From Minisyncoccota bacterium (GTDB lineage: Bacteria; Patescibacteriota; Minisyncoccia; Minisyncoccales; Minisyncoccaceae): a stretch of DNA of 12,616 nt. The notes beneath the pieces are model-generated. The model was not told the origin of the DNA. It saw nothing but the letters and a program-made list of their open reading frames with translations, and ran no database searches. Within the stretch, counting starts at the first letter, position 1, and each line of letters opens with the position of its first letter. The DNA lies in contig JAQTWS010000002.1 of the NCBI GenBank assembly GCA_028689175.1, forward strand, positions 1 to 12,616, read 5' to 3'. This document shows, in pieces, positions 1 to 8,624 of the stretch. The translations under genes were made by a program, and so were the position numbers.

Positions 1-276
1 TGGGGTGAATTAATTAATAATAAAAAGTTAAAAGAAGAAGTTCAAAAAACGGAAACTTTGGTTAGTGGGATTATAGAAAGAGATACCATTTGGGAACTCA
101 AAAATAGTCCATATATAGTTGTTGGAAATATTTTTATTCCCGAAAGCGTGATTTTATTAATAGAGCCGGGAGTAGAGATTATTGTTAAGGGAAATTATGC
201 ATTTTTAATTGAGGGAGAAATAAAAATGATAGGCAAAAAGAAAAGCCCAATTAGATTAAATAACATAAACTTTTAA
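1..276 (+). CDS. C-terminal end of a parallel beta-helix-like surface protein (5' end outside window)
   Basis: The reading frame is open from the first base, so the gene starts upstream; 91 residues are visible. The pattern 'DTIWELKNSPYIVVGNIFIP' followed by 'LLIEPGVEIIVKGNYAFLIEGEI...GKKKSPIRL' matches the rungs of right-handed parallel beta-helix repeat proteins, where a 'V.GN..V..G..L.IEPGV.V.F.G...L.V.G.L.A.G....PI.F' rung is common in secreted bacterial proteins. Such proteins normally continue for many more rungs after the 'PI.F' point, but this one stops six residues after it. The stop lies inside the end of the convergent decarboxylase gene (21 bp tail-to-tail overlap). It may therefore be a truncated remnant or simply the last rung of a longer upstream protein; the window cannot tell. 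The family call is by pattern only, and no signal peptide can be seen because the start is missing. Confidence 0.55.
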   Translation, partial: WGELINNKKLKEEVQKTETLVSGIIERDTIWELKNSPYIVVGNIFIPESVILLIEPGVEIIVKGNYAFLIEGEIKMIGKKKSPIRLNNINF

Positions 277-1413
277 AGGAGGAAATCCATTAAAATAAAC
301 AGAACTATAGCTTGCTGTGTAAGCTCCAGTTGTTAGGAAATATAATCTATCTCCTTCTTTAATATTTTTACTTAATTTATATTTATAGTTTTCATATAGT
401 ATATCCATACTATCACATGTTGGACCAGCCAAAATTACTTCTTTTGTTTCTTTGCAATCTAAATCATCTGTTAAAATAGGGTATTTAATAGCTTCATCTA
501 TTGTTTCAATTAATCCTCCAAATTTTCCTACATCTGTATAAACCCAATCATAATTTGTCGTAGTACTTTTAGAAGAAACCATAATAATTTCTGTTACAAG
601 CACTCCTGAATCAGCAACAAGCGATCTTCCTGGTTCAATGATTATTTCTGGTAAATTTGGGCCAAAATCTTCTTTTAAAAATCTAGTTACTTCTTTTGCA
701 TAAATAGAAATATTTTGTGTCGGTTCAAGGTAATTTGAAGGAAATCCTCCACCAATATTAATTAGCTTAAGTTCGATATCAGCATCAGTCAATGAATCAA
801 ATAAATACTTGCATTGAGAAATAGCATTGTCCCACTGTCCAATATCTCTTTGTTGAGAACCTACATGAAAAGATAATCCATAAGGGATTAAATTTAACTT
901 TTTAGATTTAAGAATTAATCTAAAAATCATGTCAGGATAAGCTCCGAACTTTCTTGAAAGAGGCCAATCCGCCCCATTTCCATCACAAAGCAATCTAAAA
1001 AAAACTTTTGATCCAGGGGCTTGGCGCGATATTTTATTTAAATCACTTAGAGAATCGGTCGCAAAAAGTCTAACCCCTTTCTTATAGGCATAGGCTATAT
1101 CAGATTCTTTTTTTATAGTATTTCCAAAGCTCATTCTATCCGCTGATATTCCGAGTCTAATTAATTGATCCATTTCGAAAATAGTAGCGATATCAAAATT
1201 GGATCCTTTTTTGTCTAGAATTTTAATGACCTCATCATTTGGATTAGCCTTAACTGCATAATATATTTTTGCAAAAGGTAAATTCTTTTTAAGCTCATCA
1301 TATCTTTCTTCAATTTTACTTTTATCTATTATTAAAAGCGGTGTTTTTTTATCTTTTGAAAAAGTTTTTATTTTATCAAAATCTTTTTGTGAAATATATT
1401 TTTGGGGCGACAT
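256..1413 (-). CDS. PLP-dependent ornithine/lysine decarboxylase, fold type III (alanine racemase-like)
   Basis: 385 residues, the usual length for bacterial type-III (eukaryotic-like) ornithine/lysine decarboxylases. The expected landmarks are all there: PLP-binding Lys55 in 'YYAVKANPN', His183 in 'SFHVGSQ' that stacks on the PLP ring, the glycine-rich phosphate loop 221-223 ('NIGGGFP'), Glu260 and Arg263 in 'EPGRSLVADSG', Cys333-Asp334 in 'GPTCDSMD' (the active-site residues supplied across the dimer), and Tyr365 with the family C-terminus 'FNGFPPLKVYVI'. The enzyme should decarboxylate ornithine to putrescine and/or lysine to cadaverine in the cytosol as a homodimer. Ornithine versus lysine preference cannot be read from these motifs, and related carboxynorspermidine or diaminopimelate decarboxylases are less likely given the 'CDSMD' and C-terminal motifs. 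It is transcribed alone, leftward, with no other polyamine gene nearby in the window. The start at 1413 (ATG) has no Shine-Dalgarno sequence. Confidence 0.9.
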   Translation of the reverse strand: MSPQKYISQKDFDKIKTFSKDKKTPLLIIDKSKIEERYDELKKNLPFAKIYYAVKANPNDEVIKILDKKGSNFDIATIFEMDQLIRLGISADRMSFGNTIKKESDIAYAYKKGVRLFATDSLSDLNKISRQAPGSKVFFRLLCDGNGADWPLSRKFGAYPDMIFRLILKSKKLNLIPYGLSFHVGSQQRDIGQWDNAISQCKYLFDSLTDADIELKLINIGGGFPSNYLEPTQNISIYAKEVTRFLKEDFGPNLPEIIIEPGRSLVADSGVLVTEIIMVSSKSTTTNYDWVYTDVGKFGGLIETIDEAIKYPILTDDLDCKETKEVILAGPTCDSMDILYENYKYKLSKNIKEGDRLYFLTTGAYTASYSSVYFNGFPPLKVYVI

Positions 1414-1515
1414 ATTTTTAAAAATTAATAATTAATAAAAATATTTTACAACTATTTTTAAAAAAAGAAAATACCTTGTTCTTGATTGTTTTTTTCTATA
1501 TGGTATTATTATAGT
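1414..1515. promoter_or_regulatory. Divergent AT-rich promoter region between decarboxylase and DUF5671 genes
   Basis: These 102 bases separate two divergently transcribed genes and are almost entirely A and T. The rightward promoter is clear and is listed separately. For the leftward gene, a TTGTAA (minus strand, 1451-1446) could be a -35 box, with TATTAA or TTAATT 15-17 bases further on, but the sequence is so AT-rich that the -10 box cannot be assigned with confidence. I see no terminator or RNA gene here. Confidence 0.5.
1482..1509 (+). promoter_or_regulatory. Sigma70-type extended -10 promoter for the DUF5671 gene, predicted leaderless
   Basis: TTGATT (1482-1487), a 16-bp spacer ending in TGG, then TATTAT (1504-1509). 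The TG at 1501-1502 makes it an extended -10 promoter. The +1 base expected seven bases after the end of the -10 box is 1516, which is exactly the A of the ATG. The transcript would then have no 5' leader, consistent with the absence of a Shine-Dalgarno sequence. Confidence 0.65.
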
Positions 1516-2403
1516 ATGAATTCAGCAAAATTTGCATTTTATTACATGCTTTCGCTTGTAACATTATTTATAATATCTATATCTTTTGGAAGTATTGTAT
1601 TTGAATTAATAAATAAATTTTTTCCCGACATCGCAAAGACAGTTTATTACAATAGTTCTCCATTAAAGTCTGCTATTTCTGGAATTTTAATAGCAACTCC
1701 TATTTTTTATTTGGTAATGAGTAAGATTTACTATAATTTAAAAATAGGGGAACTTAAAAAAGACTCTGAAGTTAGAAGATGGCTTACATATTTTATATTA
1801 TTTATATCAAGTGTTGTTGTGATAGGGTCTTTAATAGGAATTTTAAATAATTTCTTGGATGGAGCATTAACAATTAATTTTATTTTTAAAGCCTTAACAG
1901 TTTTATTTATAGCTTCTTTAATTTTTGGTTTTTATTTTTACGATATCAAAAGACAGGATTTTGCAGTTAATAAAGTTAATAAGATTTTCTTTTTTGTTTC
2001 TTTAGCAATAATTACTTGTGGTTTTATAGCATCTCTTTTTATAATAGAATCTCCCACTGAGGCCCGCAATCGTAAGTTGGATGAAAGAATTATGCAAGAT
2101 TTTAATGATATAAAATATGCTATTGATGATTATTATAATAAAAACGAACGGATGCCAAATGTCTTAGAAGAACTTCAAAAAAGTACAGAATTTTTGTCAT
2201 TTAATACTGCTAATCCCATAAATGAAAAAGAATATATTTATGAAGTTATTAATAGTAAAAGATATAAATTATGCACAGAATTTTTATCTTCTAATTTAGA
2301 AAAAAAGAGGAACTATCTAGATAATATGTGGAAACATGACAAAGGCTATAATTGTATCGAAAAAGAAGTTGTGTTAGCCCCTAACGCAACAAAAACGAGA
2401 TAA
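1516..2403 (+). CDS. DUF5671 four-helix membrane protein with a pilin-like C-terminal domain
   Basis: 295 residues from the ATG at 1516. An in-frame TTG at 1488 minus 2 (1486) would add ten residues but lies inside the promoter, so I reject it. The N-terminal half holds four membrane helices separated by short loops, including 'MNSAKFAFYYMLSLVTL' and 'SPLKSAISGILIATPIFYLV', which is the layout of the DUF5671 domain common in Patescibacteria. A fifth helix ('IFFFVSLAIITCGFIASLF') leads into a soluble tail beginning 'ESPTEARNRKLDERIMQDFN', with 'DIKYAIDDYYNKNERMP' and 'YKLCTEF' further on. That tail resembles the alpha-C helix and sheet of CPR pseudopilins ('...LQTALELYYNDNGxYP...'), though it sits behind a multi-helix membrane region and not a pilin N-terminus. 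Function is unknown; it is probably an envelope protein with the tail outside. It heads a rightward group with the next two genes. Confidence 0.75.
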   Translation: MNSAKFAFYYMLSLVTLFIISISFGSIVFELINKFFPDIAKTVYYNSSPLKSAISGILIATPIFYLVMSKIYYNLKIGELKKDSEVRRWLTYFILFISSVVVIGSLIGILNNFLDGALTINFIFKALTVLFIASLIFGFYFYDIKRQDFAVNKVNKIFFFVSLAIITCGFIASLFIIESPTEARNRKLDERIMQDFNDIKYAIDDYYNKNERMPNVLEELQKSTEFLSFNTANPINEKEYIYEVINSKRYKLCTEFLSSNLEKKRNYLDNMWKHDKGYNCIEKEVVLAPNATKTR

Positions 2404-2430
2404 TTTAATAATCATTAATATTAAAATAAT

Positions 2431-3288
2431 ATGGACAAAAGATTAATTATAGTTTTATCAATAATCATATTTTCTTTAATTGGTATAATCTTTATTGTTA
2501 GTTTAATGTTTTCAAAAAATGAAAGCAATAATAATGTTTCCAATCAAGAAGAACCATCTTCAATTGAAAAAGTCAATTCTGAACTTTTTGATATTAAAAA
2601 TACAATAGGAAATATTACAGATGGATACGAACATCTATATGATAATCAAGATTTTTTAAACAGTATCAATGAACTTAAAGCATTAGGAGCGACAAATATT
2701 ATAAGTAATATTAATCCGCAAAATCAAACGTATTGCCTTTCTTTAGTAAAAGATGGTGTAAATTTATGCATAGATAACGATTATATTGGAAATATTGATG
2801 TTTCTTATTGTAGTAGAGACAATATTACATGTACCGTTCCTTTTGAAGAAGAACCAATAATAGAAGACGAGGAGACTTCTATTAATGAAGAAGGAGAAAC
2901 TCCCATTAAAGAAGAAGATGAAATTATAGAAGAGCCCGAGTTAATTCTTAAAGAAGAAGTGAAGGTTAAAAACACTAGCATTTCCATTTACGAAGAAGGT
3001 GGCAGCAAGATTGTTTTTATAAATGAAAAAGAATTTGGCCCTTATGGCGAAGTAGATATTACTTATAATGAAAGCGAATGGGGTCTTTCAATGAATTACA
3101 ATAATAAGTGGTATATTAACACAAACGGCAAAGCATTTGGTCCTTATCTAGAAAAACCAACAGTTGAATTTTATGGAGAAAATATAGGGTTTTCATATAT
3201 TAAAGATAATAAATACTACGTTAATTTAAATGGTCAAATTTATGGACCATATGACGATTTAACAGAATTTAATTTAAATGAAGAATAA
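2431..3288 (+). CDS. Membrane-anchored protein with acidic linker and three GPY repeats; function unknown
   Basis: 285 residues. One membrane helix (about 5-27) follows 'MDKR', so the rest is likely outside the cell. Residues 50-135 form a small domain with four cysteines (102, 113, 127, 134); 'YCLSLVKDGVNLCID' resembles the C-terminal sheet of CPR pseudopilins, and the cysteines could form two disulfides. Residues 138-178 are a Glu-rich linker. The rest is repetitive: three 'GPY' motifs at 203, 237 and 272 with a period near 35, each preceded by a strand such as 'KWYINTNGKAF' or 'KYYVNLNGQIY'. This looks like a short set of WG-type or beta-propeller-like blades. I do not recognise a named family. 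It begins 27 bp after the DUF5671 gene without a Shine-Dalgarno sequence, and its end overlaps the SIMPL gene if the latter uses its first ATG. Confidence 0.65.
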   Translation: MDKRLIIVLSIIIFSLIGIIFIVSLMFSKNESNNNVSNQEEPSSIEKVNSELFDIKNTIGNITDGYEHLYDNQDFLNSINELKALGATNIISNINPQNQTYCLSLVKDGVNLCIDNDYIGNIDVSYCSRDNITCTVPFEEEPIIEDEETSINEEGETPIKEEDEIIEEPELILKEEVKVKNTSISIYEEGGSKIVFINEKEFGPYGEVDITYNESEWGLSMNYNNKWYINTNGKAFGPYLEKPTVEFYGENIGFSYIKDNKYYVNLNGQIYGPYDDLTEFNLNEE

Positions 3289-4036
3289 AATTATGGAAAA
3301 TTTACTTTATAACAAAACTTTTAAAAACTTAATAAATATTTTAATCGGAGTTTTAATTATTTTTTTAGCTTTTTCAGTATTTAATCTAATAAAAGATGAA
3401 GACAAAGATAATACAATTTCAGTTACTGGATTCTCTGAAATTAATGCAAAACCAGATGTAGTAGAGATAACATTAACTGTTATTTCTGAAAACAAAGATT
3501 TAGGTATAGCAAGTAATGAAAACAATCAAAAAATAAATACAATCATTACTTTTTTAAAAGAAAATAATATAGAGGATAGGGATATTAAAACAAAATTATA
3601 TAACATTAGTCCTAGGTATGAATATTTAAATGATTATAAAAATCGTTATTTAGTTTCTTATGAAGTTAATCAAAGTTTGAATGTTAAGGTTAGAGATTTA
3701 GATAGCGTCGGGGAAATTATTGAAGGAGCAACCTCAAGAGGAGCCAATAACATTAGCAATCTTCAGTTTATTATTGATAATGATGAATTATTAAAAGAAC
3801 AAGCAAGAGAAAAAGCAATAGAAGATGCTAAATCAAAAGCAAAAAAACTAGAAAAAGAATTAGGTATTTCACTAAAAGATATAATTGGTTTTTATGAAAA
3901 CACATACACTCCTGTTGTTAATCGTGAATATAATGCAATGAAAGCAATGGACAGTGCGACAACGTCAGCACCTTCAATTCAACCAGGAGAAAATAATATT
4001 ACCTCTAATGTGAATATTGTCTATAAAATAAAATAA
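3278..4036 (+). CDS. SIMPL-domain (DUF541) membrane-anchored protein
   Basis: 252 residues. A hydrophobic anchor (about 18-37, 'LINILIGVLIIFLAFSVFN') is followed by a SIMPL/DUF541 domain. It opens with the family signature 'ISVTGFSEINAKPDVVEITLTV', continues through a helix ('NENNQKINTIITFLKENNI'), the 'IKTKLYNISPRYEY' strand, 'YEVNQSLNVKVRDLDSVGEII', and a long helix rich in Ala and Lys ('EQAREKAIEDAKSKAKKLEKEL'). Members are periplasmic or cell-surface proteins such as BP26 and YggE; their molecular role is not settled, with links to oxidative stress and channel-like oligomers. The domain should lie outside the membrane. The first ATG (3278) overlaps the previous gene by 11 bp; a second ATG at 3293 would remove the overlap and five residues. 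Neither has a Shine-Dalgarno sequence, so the start is uncertain. Confidence 0.85.
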   Translation: MKNKIMENLLYNKTFKNLINILIGVLIIFLAFSVFNLIKDEDKDNTISVTGFSEINAKPDVVEITLTVISENKDLGIASNENNQKINTIITFLKENNIEDRDIKTKLYNISPRYEYLNDYKNRYLVSYEVNQSLNVKVRDLDSVGEIIEGATSRGANNISNLQFIIDNDELLKEQAREKAIEDAKSKAKKLEKELGISLKDIIGFYENTYTPVVNREYNAMKAMDSATTSAPSIQPGENNITSNVNIVYKIK

Positions 4037-4055
4037 TAAAATCTTCTTTTTCGTA

Positions 4056-4084
4056 TTGATTTATATATTCATTTCTGGTAAATT
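4056..4084 (+). promoter_or_regulatory. Promoter of the uvrBAC operon, predicted near-leaderless
   Basis: TTGATT (4056-4061), a 17-bp spacer ending in TGG, then TAAATT (4079-4084), so an extended -10 form. The predicted +1 near 4091 lies three bases before the uvrB ATG at 4094 and downstream of the in-frame TTG at 4085, which rules out that longer start. The same TTGATT -35 is used upstream of the DUF5671 gene. No LexA-like box (CTG-N10-CAG or GAAC-N4-GTTC) is visible, so SOS control is not indicated by the sequence. Confidence 0.55.
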
Positions 4085-4093
4085 TTGTTTGCC

Positions 4094-6097
4094 ATGGATT
4101 TTAAATTAAAAACAAAAATTAAACCAAAAGGAGATCAACCTAAGGCAATTAGGGAGCTTTTTACTGGACTCAAAAAAGGATATAAAAGACAAACACTTCG
4201 CGGCGTAACTGGTTCGGGAAAGACTTTTACAATTGCAAATGTAATAGAAAAATTTCAAAAACCAACTTTAGTTATATCTCATAATAAAACATTAGCTGCG
4301 CAATTATGTAATGAATTTAGAGAATTTTTTAAAGATAATGCAGTAGAATATTTTGTAAGTTATTATGATTACTATCAGCCAGAAAGTTATTTAGCAAGTA
4401 GCGATACTTATATTGAAAAAGAAGCACAAATAAATGATGAAATTGATAGATTACGCCACGCTTCAACACAAGCACTTTTAACAAGAAAAGATGTAGTTAT
4501 CGTTGCATCTGTTTCAGCGATTTATGGATTAGGATCACCCAAAGAATATGAAAAAATTATTTTTAAATTTAACAAAGGAGACATTATTAAACATAGAGAG
4601 CTTGCAAAAAAATTAATTGAAATTCATTTTGAGAGAACAACGAGTGATCTTAAAAGAGGAACTTTTCGTTTAAGAGGCCAAATTTTAGAAGTAATGCCTG
4701 TTAATGAAAAAGCTATTTATAGATTTATAATTTCAGACAAAATAGAAAAAATAGAATTATTAGATTACCTAACAAGAGAGCTTATAAAAGAGTTGGATAC
4801 GGTGAATATATTTCCCGCAACCCATTATATTATTAATGAAGATGAAAAAGCTTTTGCTTTGAATAATATAAGGAAAGAGCTTAACGAAAGGCTAAAATAT
4901 TTTGAAAAAGAAGGAAAGATTGTGGAGTATGAAAGACTAAAAAGAAGAGTCAATTACGATCTTGAAATGATTGAAAACATCGGATATTGTCAAGGGATAG
5001 AAAATTATTCAGCTCATTTTGACAAAAGAAAAAGAGGTGAACCGCCTTTTACTCTTCTTGATTATTTTAAAGAAGTTGAAGATGATTTTTTAATTATTAT
5101 CGATGAATCCCATGTCACTCTTCCACAGTTAAGAGCAATGTATAATGGCGATAGGGCAAGAAAAAAATCTTTAATAGATCATGGATTTAGATTACCTTCA
5201 GCATATGATAATCGTCCTTTAAAATATTCTGAATTTAATAATTTAATTAAAAATGTTATCTATGTTTCAGCAACACCTTCTTCTGAAGAAATTTCCTCAA
5301 GTCAAAATGTTGTAGATCAAATAGTAAGACCGACCGGATTAGTTGATCCCGAAATAGACATAAGACCGATTATTTCCTCTTCTAAAAATTTATCCCAAGT
5401 AGACGATTTAATTAAAGAAATAGAAGTTCAGGTTGAAAGAGGGGAAAAAACACTGGTTACCACTTTAACTAAAAGAATGGCAGAAGACTTAACATCTTTT
5501 TTAGAAGATAAAAAATTTAAAGTAAAGTATTTACATTCTGATATTAAAACTCTTGAAAGAGTTGAAATTATTACCGATTTAAGAAAGGGTTTGATAGATG
5601 TCATAGTCGGAGTTAATTTAATAAGAGAGGGTCTAGATATTCCAGAAGTATCTCTTGTCGCAATATTAGATGCTGACAAAGAAGGCTTTCTCAGAAATGA
5701 AACAAGTTTAATTCAAACGATTGGTAGGGCTGCTAGAAATGAAAACGGAAGAGTTATTTTATACGCAGAGGAGATCACACAGTCTATTAAAAAAGCAGTA
5801 GAAGAAACTGAAAGAAGAAGAGAAGTTCAATTGAGGTACAATAAAGAGCATAATATTACTCCTAAAACTATAAAGAAAAGTATAACAAATATATTGGATC
5901 AGTTCGGATTAACAAAAGAAAAAAAAGAATTTGTACGGTTAGATCTTCTGGGAGATGCTAGAAATATTAAAGAGATCATAAGAGCAAAGAAAAAACAAAT
6001 GACCGAAGCAGCGGAAAAGTTAGAATTTGAATTAGCATCATTGCTTAGAGATGAGATTAAGGCATTAGAAAAAGAACTTAAAAAAAATGCAAAATAA
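4094..6097 (+). CDS. uvrB: Excinuclease ABC subunit B (UvrB)
   Basis: 667 residues from the ATG at 4094, the normal length for UvrB. This is the damage-verifying helicase-like subunit of nucleotide excision repair, which is loaded on DNA by UvrA and then recruits UvrC. Walker A is 'GVTGSGKTF' (37-45). The beta-hairpin that clamps the strands follows at about 89-115, with the aromatic-rich '[12 protein letters not shown]'. Walker B is 'IIIDESH' (334-340), and 'VSATPS' (391-396) is motif III. Motifs V and VI are '[20 protein letters not shown]' (507-526) and 'QTIGRAARN' (541-549). The C-terminal UVR motif (about 634-662, '[20 protein letters not shown]') binds UvrA and UvrC. All domains are present, in contrast with the trimmed UvrA and UvrC downstream. 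The gene overlaps uvrA by 11 bp, which suggests translational coupling. A TTG at 4085 would add three residues but lies before the predicted transcription start. Confidence 0.97.
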   Translation: MDFKLKTKIKPKGDQPKAIRELFTGLKKGYKRQTLRGVTGSGKTFTIANVIEKFQKPTLVISHNKTLAAQLCNEFREFFKDNAVEYFVSYYDYYQPESYLASSDTYIEKEAQINDEIDRLRHASTQALLTRKDVVIVASVSAIYGLGSPKEYEKIIFKFNKGDIIKHRELAKKLIEIHFERTTSDLKRGTFRLRGQILEVMPVNEKAIYRFIISDKIEKIELLDYLTRELIKELDTVNIFPATHYIINEDEKAFALNNIRKELNERLKYFEKEGKIVEYERLKRRVNYDLEMIENIGYCQGIENYSAHFDKRKRGEPPFTLLDYFKEVEDDFLIIIDESHVTLPQLRAMYNGDRARKKSLIDHGFRLPSAYDNRPLKYSEFNNLIKNVIYVSATPSSEEISSSQNVVDQIVRPTGLVDPEIDIRPIISSSKNLSQVDDLIKEIEVQVERGEKTLVTTLTKRMAEDLTSFLEDKKFKVKYLHSDIKTLERVEIITDLRKGLIDVIVGVNLIREGLDIPEVSLVAILDADKEGFLRNETSLIQTIGRAARNENGRVILYAEEITQSIKKAVEETERRREVQLRYNKEHNITPKTIKKSITNILDQFGLTKEKKEFVRLDLLGDARNIKEIIRAKKKQMTEAAEKLEFELASLLRDEIKALEKELKKNAK

Positions 6098-8624
6098 AAT
6101 TATTATAAAAGGCGCAAGAGAGCATAATCTTAAAAATGTTTCACTTGAGCTTCCAAGGGATAAAATGATCGTATTTACGGGTTTATCTGGATCTGGAAAA
6201 TCTAGCTTAGCTTTTGATACTATTTTTGCAGAGGGACAAAGAAGGTATTTAGAATCTTTATCTACTTATGCTAGACAATTTTTAGGAGGAATGCAAAAGC
6301 CAGATGTGGATGAAATAGAAGGGTTGTCTCCAGCAATTTCAATAAGTCAGAAAGCTCATAATGCAAATCCAAGATCAACAGTTGCCACAATAACTGAAAT
6401 ATATGATTATTTAAGAGTTTTGTTTGCAAGGATAGGAAAACCTTATTGTCCAGAGTGTATGATTCCTATAGAAAAGATGGCAATTGATGAAATAATAGAC
6501 AATATTAAAAAAAAATTGGATAAAAGGGATTTGGGAGAAATAATGATTTTATCTCCTATTATTAGAGGAAGAAGAGGGGAATATTATCAATTAATTCAAG
6601 ATTTATATGATTCCGGATTTCTTGAGGTAAGAATAGATGAACAATTTAAAAAATTAACAGAAAGAATTTTTATTGAAAAAGGAAAAAAACACACAATCGA
6701 AGTTGTCATAGATAAATTTAAAGATGTAAAAATTGATAAAGATTTTTATTTTAGATTAAGCGAAGCAGTTGAAACTGCCATTGATATGTCTGACGGACTT
6801 TGTATTTTAAGATTAAATAACGAAGAATTTATTTTTAGCACGAACTATTCTTGTCCTAAATGTGGTTTTAGTTTTCCCGAAATAGAACCAAGACTGTTTA
6901 GTTTTAATAGTCCTTATGGATTTTGCGAATACTGTAAGGGTATAGGGACAGAAAATATTTTTTCTGAAAAACCTTGCCCTGTATGTTTAGGTAAAAGATT
7001 AAATAAAAATGCTCTTAGTGTAAAAATTAATTCTAAAAATATTTGGGATGTTACAAGTTTAAACATTGAAGAGGCATTTAATTTTATAGCTAATTTAAAA
7101 TTAAGTTCAAAAGAAAAAGAAATTTCTGAAATTATTTTAAATGAAATAAAAAATCGTTTAGAGTTTATGCTTAATGTGGGTTTAAATTACATAGATTTGA
7201 ATAGGAGAGCCGGAACATTGTCTGGTGGAGAAGCACAGAGGATTAGATTAGCTTCTCAAGTGGGAACAAAACTTGTAGGAGCACTCTATGTTTTAGATGA
7301 GCCAACAATTGGCCTTCATCAAAGAGATAATGAAAAACTTGTAAAAACCCTTAGGAATTTGTGTGATATTGGAAATACAATTATTGTAGTAGAGCATGAT
7401 GAAGATACAATATTAGCCTCTGATTGGATTGTAGATTTCGGACCATTCGCAGGGGAACATGGCGGAGAAATAGTTTTTTCAGGACCTCTTGAAACTATGC
7501 TTTTTAATTCAAAACCTGAATCTGATGTTAAAACAATAGGAGATCAGAGTAAAAGTTTAACAGGGAAATACTTAAGAAAAGAATTAAAAATAGAAATACC
7601 TAAAATAAGAAGGATTATAGATAAATCAGTTCCCATGCTTGAAGTCAAGGACGCTTATGCTAATAATTTAAAACATATAAATGTTAAAATTCCTCTTCAA
7701 AGATTCGTATGTTTTACCGGAGTTTCTGGATCTGGAAAGTCAACATTAATGAACGATATTATTTATAATTACGCAGTAAATAAAAAATTAAGGATAGAAA
7801 ATTTTAATAAAGAGGTGAAGGAGATCAAAAATTTAGAATACATTGATAAAATAATTAGGATAGATCAATCTCCTATAGGAAGAACTCCAAGATCAAATCC
7901 TGCAACATATACTAAAGTTTTTGATCGTATAAGAGAATTATTTGCATCAACTAAGGAAGCTAGAATTAAAGGATTTAAAGCGGGTAGGTTTAGTTTTAAT
8001 ATGATGACGGGTAGATGTGAACATTGTGAAGGTAGGGGCGTTATAGAAATAGAAATGCATTTTTTGCCGACCGTAGAGATAGTTTGCGATGTTTGTCGTG
8101 GAAAAAGATTTAATAAGGAAACACTTGAGATACATTATAAAGGGAAAAATATAGCAGAAGTTTTAAATATGACAATAGAAGAAGCCGCTTTATTTTTTAA
8201 AGACATACCCCAAATTTACGATAAACTTAAAGTATTGAACGAAGTTGGATTAGACTATTTAAGGCTAGGACAGTCAGCCACAACTCTTTCTGGCGGAGAA
8301 GCTCAAAGAGTTAAGTTAAGTAAGGAACTTGCAAAAAGAAGTACAACTAAAACGTTGTATTTATTGGATGAGCCAACAACAGGACTTCACTTTGAAGATG
8401 TTAAAAAATTAATAGAAGTTATTCAAAAATTAGTTTCGCAAGGCAACACAGTTCTTGTAATTGAACACAATTTAGATTTTATAAAAACCGCAGATTGGAT
8501 TATTGATCTTGGTCCTGAAGGTGGTGATTTTGGTGGGGAGATAGTAGCAGAAGGAACTCCTGAAGAACTTGCGAGAAAAAGTACAATTTCTTATACAGGG
8601 AAATATTTGAAAAATATATTATGA
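6087..8624 (+). CDS. uvrA: Excinuclease ABC subunit A (UvrA), compact form lacking about 100 residues
   Basis: 845 residues against roughly 940 in typical UvrA. UvrA is the dimeric ABC ATPase that recognises DNA damage and loads UvrB. Both ATPase halves are intact: Walker A 'GLSGSGKSS' (32-40) and 'GVSGSGKST' (545-553), signatures '[13 protein letters not shown]' (378-390) and '[12 protein letters not shown]' (734-745), Walker B '[10 protein letters not shown]' (402-411) and '[10 protein letters not shown]' (759-768). Zinc-binding pairs are C256/C259 with C280/C283, and C644/C647 with C667/C670. The UvrB-binding region follows '[14 protein letters not shown]' (97-110). The gap is between C283 ('CEYCKGIG') and 'CPVC' (297-300): only about 13 residues remain where E. 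coli UvrA has about 120. The frame is unbroken and the flanks are normal, so this is a true compact version and not a frameshift. The ATG overlaps uvrB by 11 bp; the TGA stop overlaps the uvrC start (ATGA). Confidence 0.97.
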   Translation: MQNKIIIKGAREHNLKNVSLELPRDKMIVFTGLSGSGKSSLAFDTIFAEGQRRYLESLSTYARQFLGGMQKPDVDEIEGLSPAISISQKAHNANPRSTVATITEIYDYLRVLFARIGKPYCPECMIPIEKMAIDEIIDNIKKKLDKRDLGEIMILSPIIRGRRGEYYQLIQDLYDSGFLEVRIDEQFKKLTERIFIEKGKKHTIEVVIDKFKDVKIDKDFYFRLSEAVETAIDMSDGLCILRLNNEEFIFSTNYSCPKCGFSFPEIEPRLFSFNSPYGFCEYCKGIGTENIFSEKPCPVCLGKRLNKNALSVKINSKNIWDVTSLNIEEAFNFIANLKLSSKEKEISEIILNEIKNRLEFMLNVGLNYIDLNRRAGTLSGGEAQRIRLASQVGTKLVGALYVLDEPTIGLHQRDNEKLVKTLRNLCDIGNTIIVVEHDEDTILASDWIVDFGPFAGEHGGEIVFSGPLETMLFNSKPESDVKTIGDQSKSLTGKYLRKELKIEIPKIRRIIDKSVPMLEVKDAYANNLKHINVKIPLQRFVCFTGVSGSGKSTLMNDIIYNYAVNKKLRIENFNKEVKEIKNLEYIDKIIRIDQSPIGRTPRSNPATYTKVFDRIRELFASTKEARIKGFKAGRFSFNMMTGRCEHCEGRGVIEIEMHFLPTVEIVCDVCRGKRFNKETLEIHYKGKNIAEVLNMTIEEAALFFKDIPQIYDKLKVLNEVGLDYLRLGQSATTLSGGEAQRVKLSKELAKRSTTKTLYLLDEPTTGLHFEDVKKLIEVIQKLVSQGNTVLVIEHNLDFIKTADWIIDLGPEGGDFGGEIVAEGTPEELARKSTISYTGKYLKNIL

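Noticed and set aside
1486..1515. TTG start adding ten residues to the DUF5671 protein
   Set aside because: It lies inside the -35 and spacer of a good promoter, and the added residues are not part of the first membrane helix.
2805..2987. 60-residue leftward reading frame rich in Ser
   Set aside because: It is the reverse shadow of the Glu-rich linker (GAA codons read as TTC/TCT on the other strand) and has no initiation signals.
4085..4093. Upstream TTG start adding three residues to UvrB
   Set aside because: The predicted transcription start (about 4091) is downstream of it, and UvrB relatives begin at or near 'MDFKLKT'-like sequence after an ATG.
7947..8135. 62-residue leftward reading frame inside uvrA
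   Set aside because: It is antisense to the highly conserved second zinc region of uvrA and has no family features. The same holds for the antisense frames in uvrB (5428-5679), uvrC (9553-9735), the SIMPL gene (3307-3525) and the membrane protein (10275-10457).
8621..8624. TGA at the end of uvrA as a glycine codon (genetic code 25)
   Set aside because: UvrA ends at its normal C-terminus ('[10 protein letters not shown]'), uvrC starts in the ATGA overlap with a normal N-terminus, and no other gene has an in-frame TGA.
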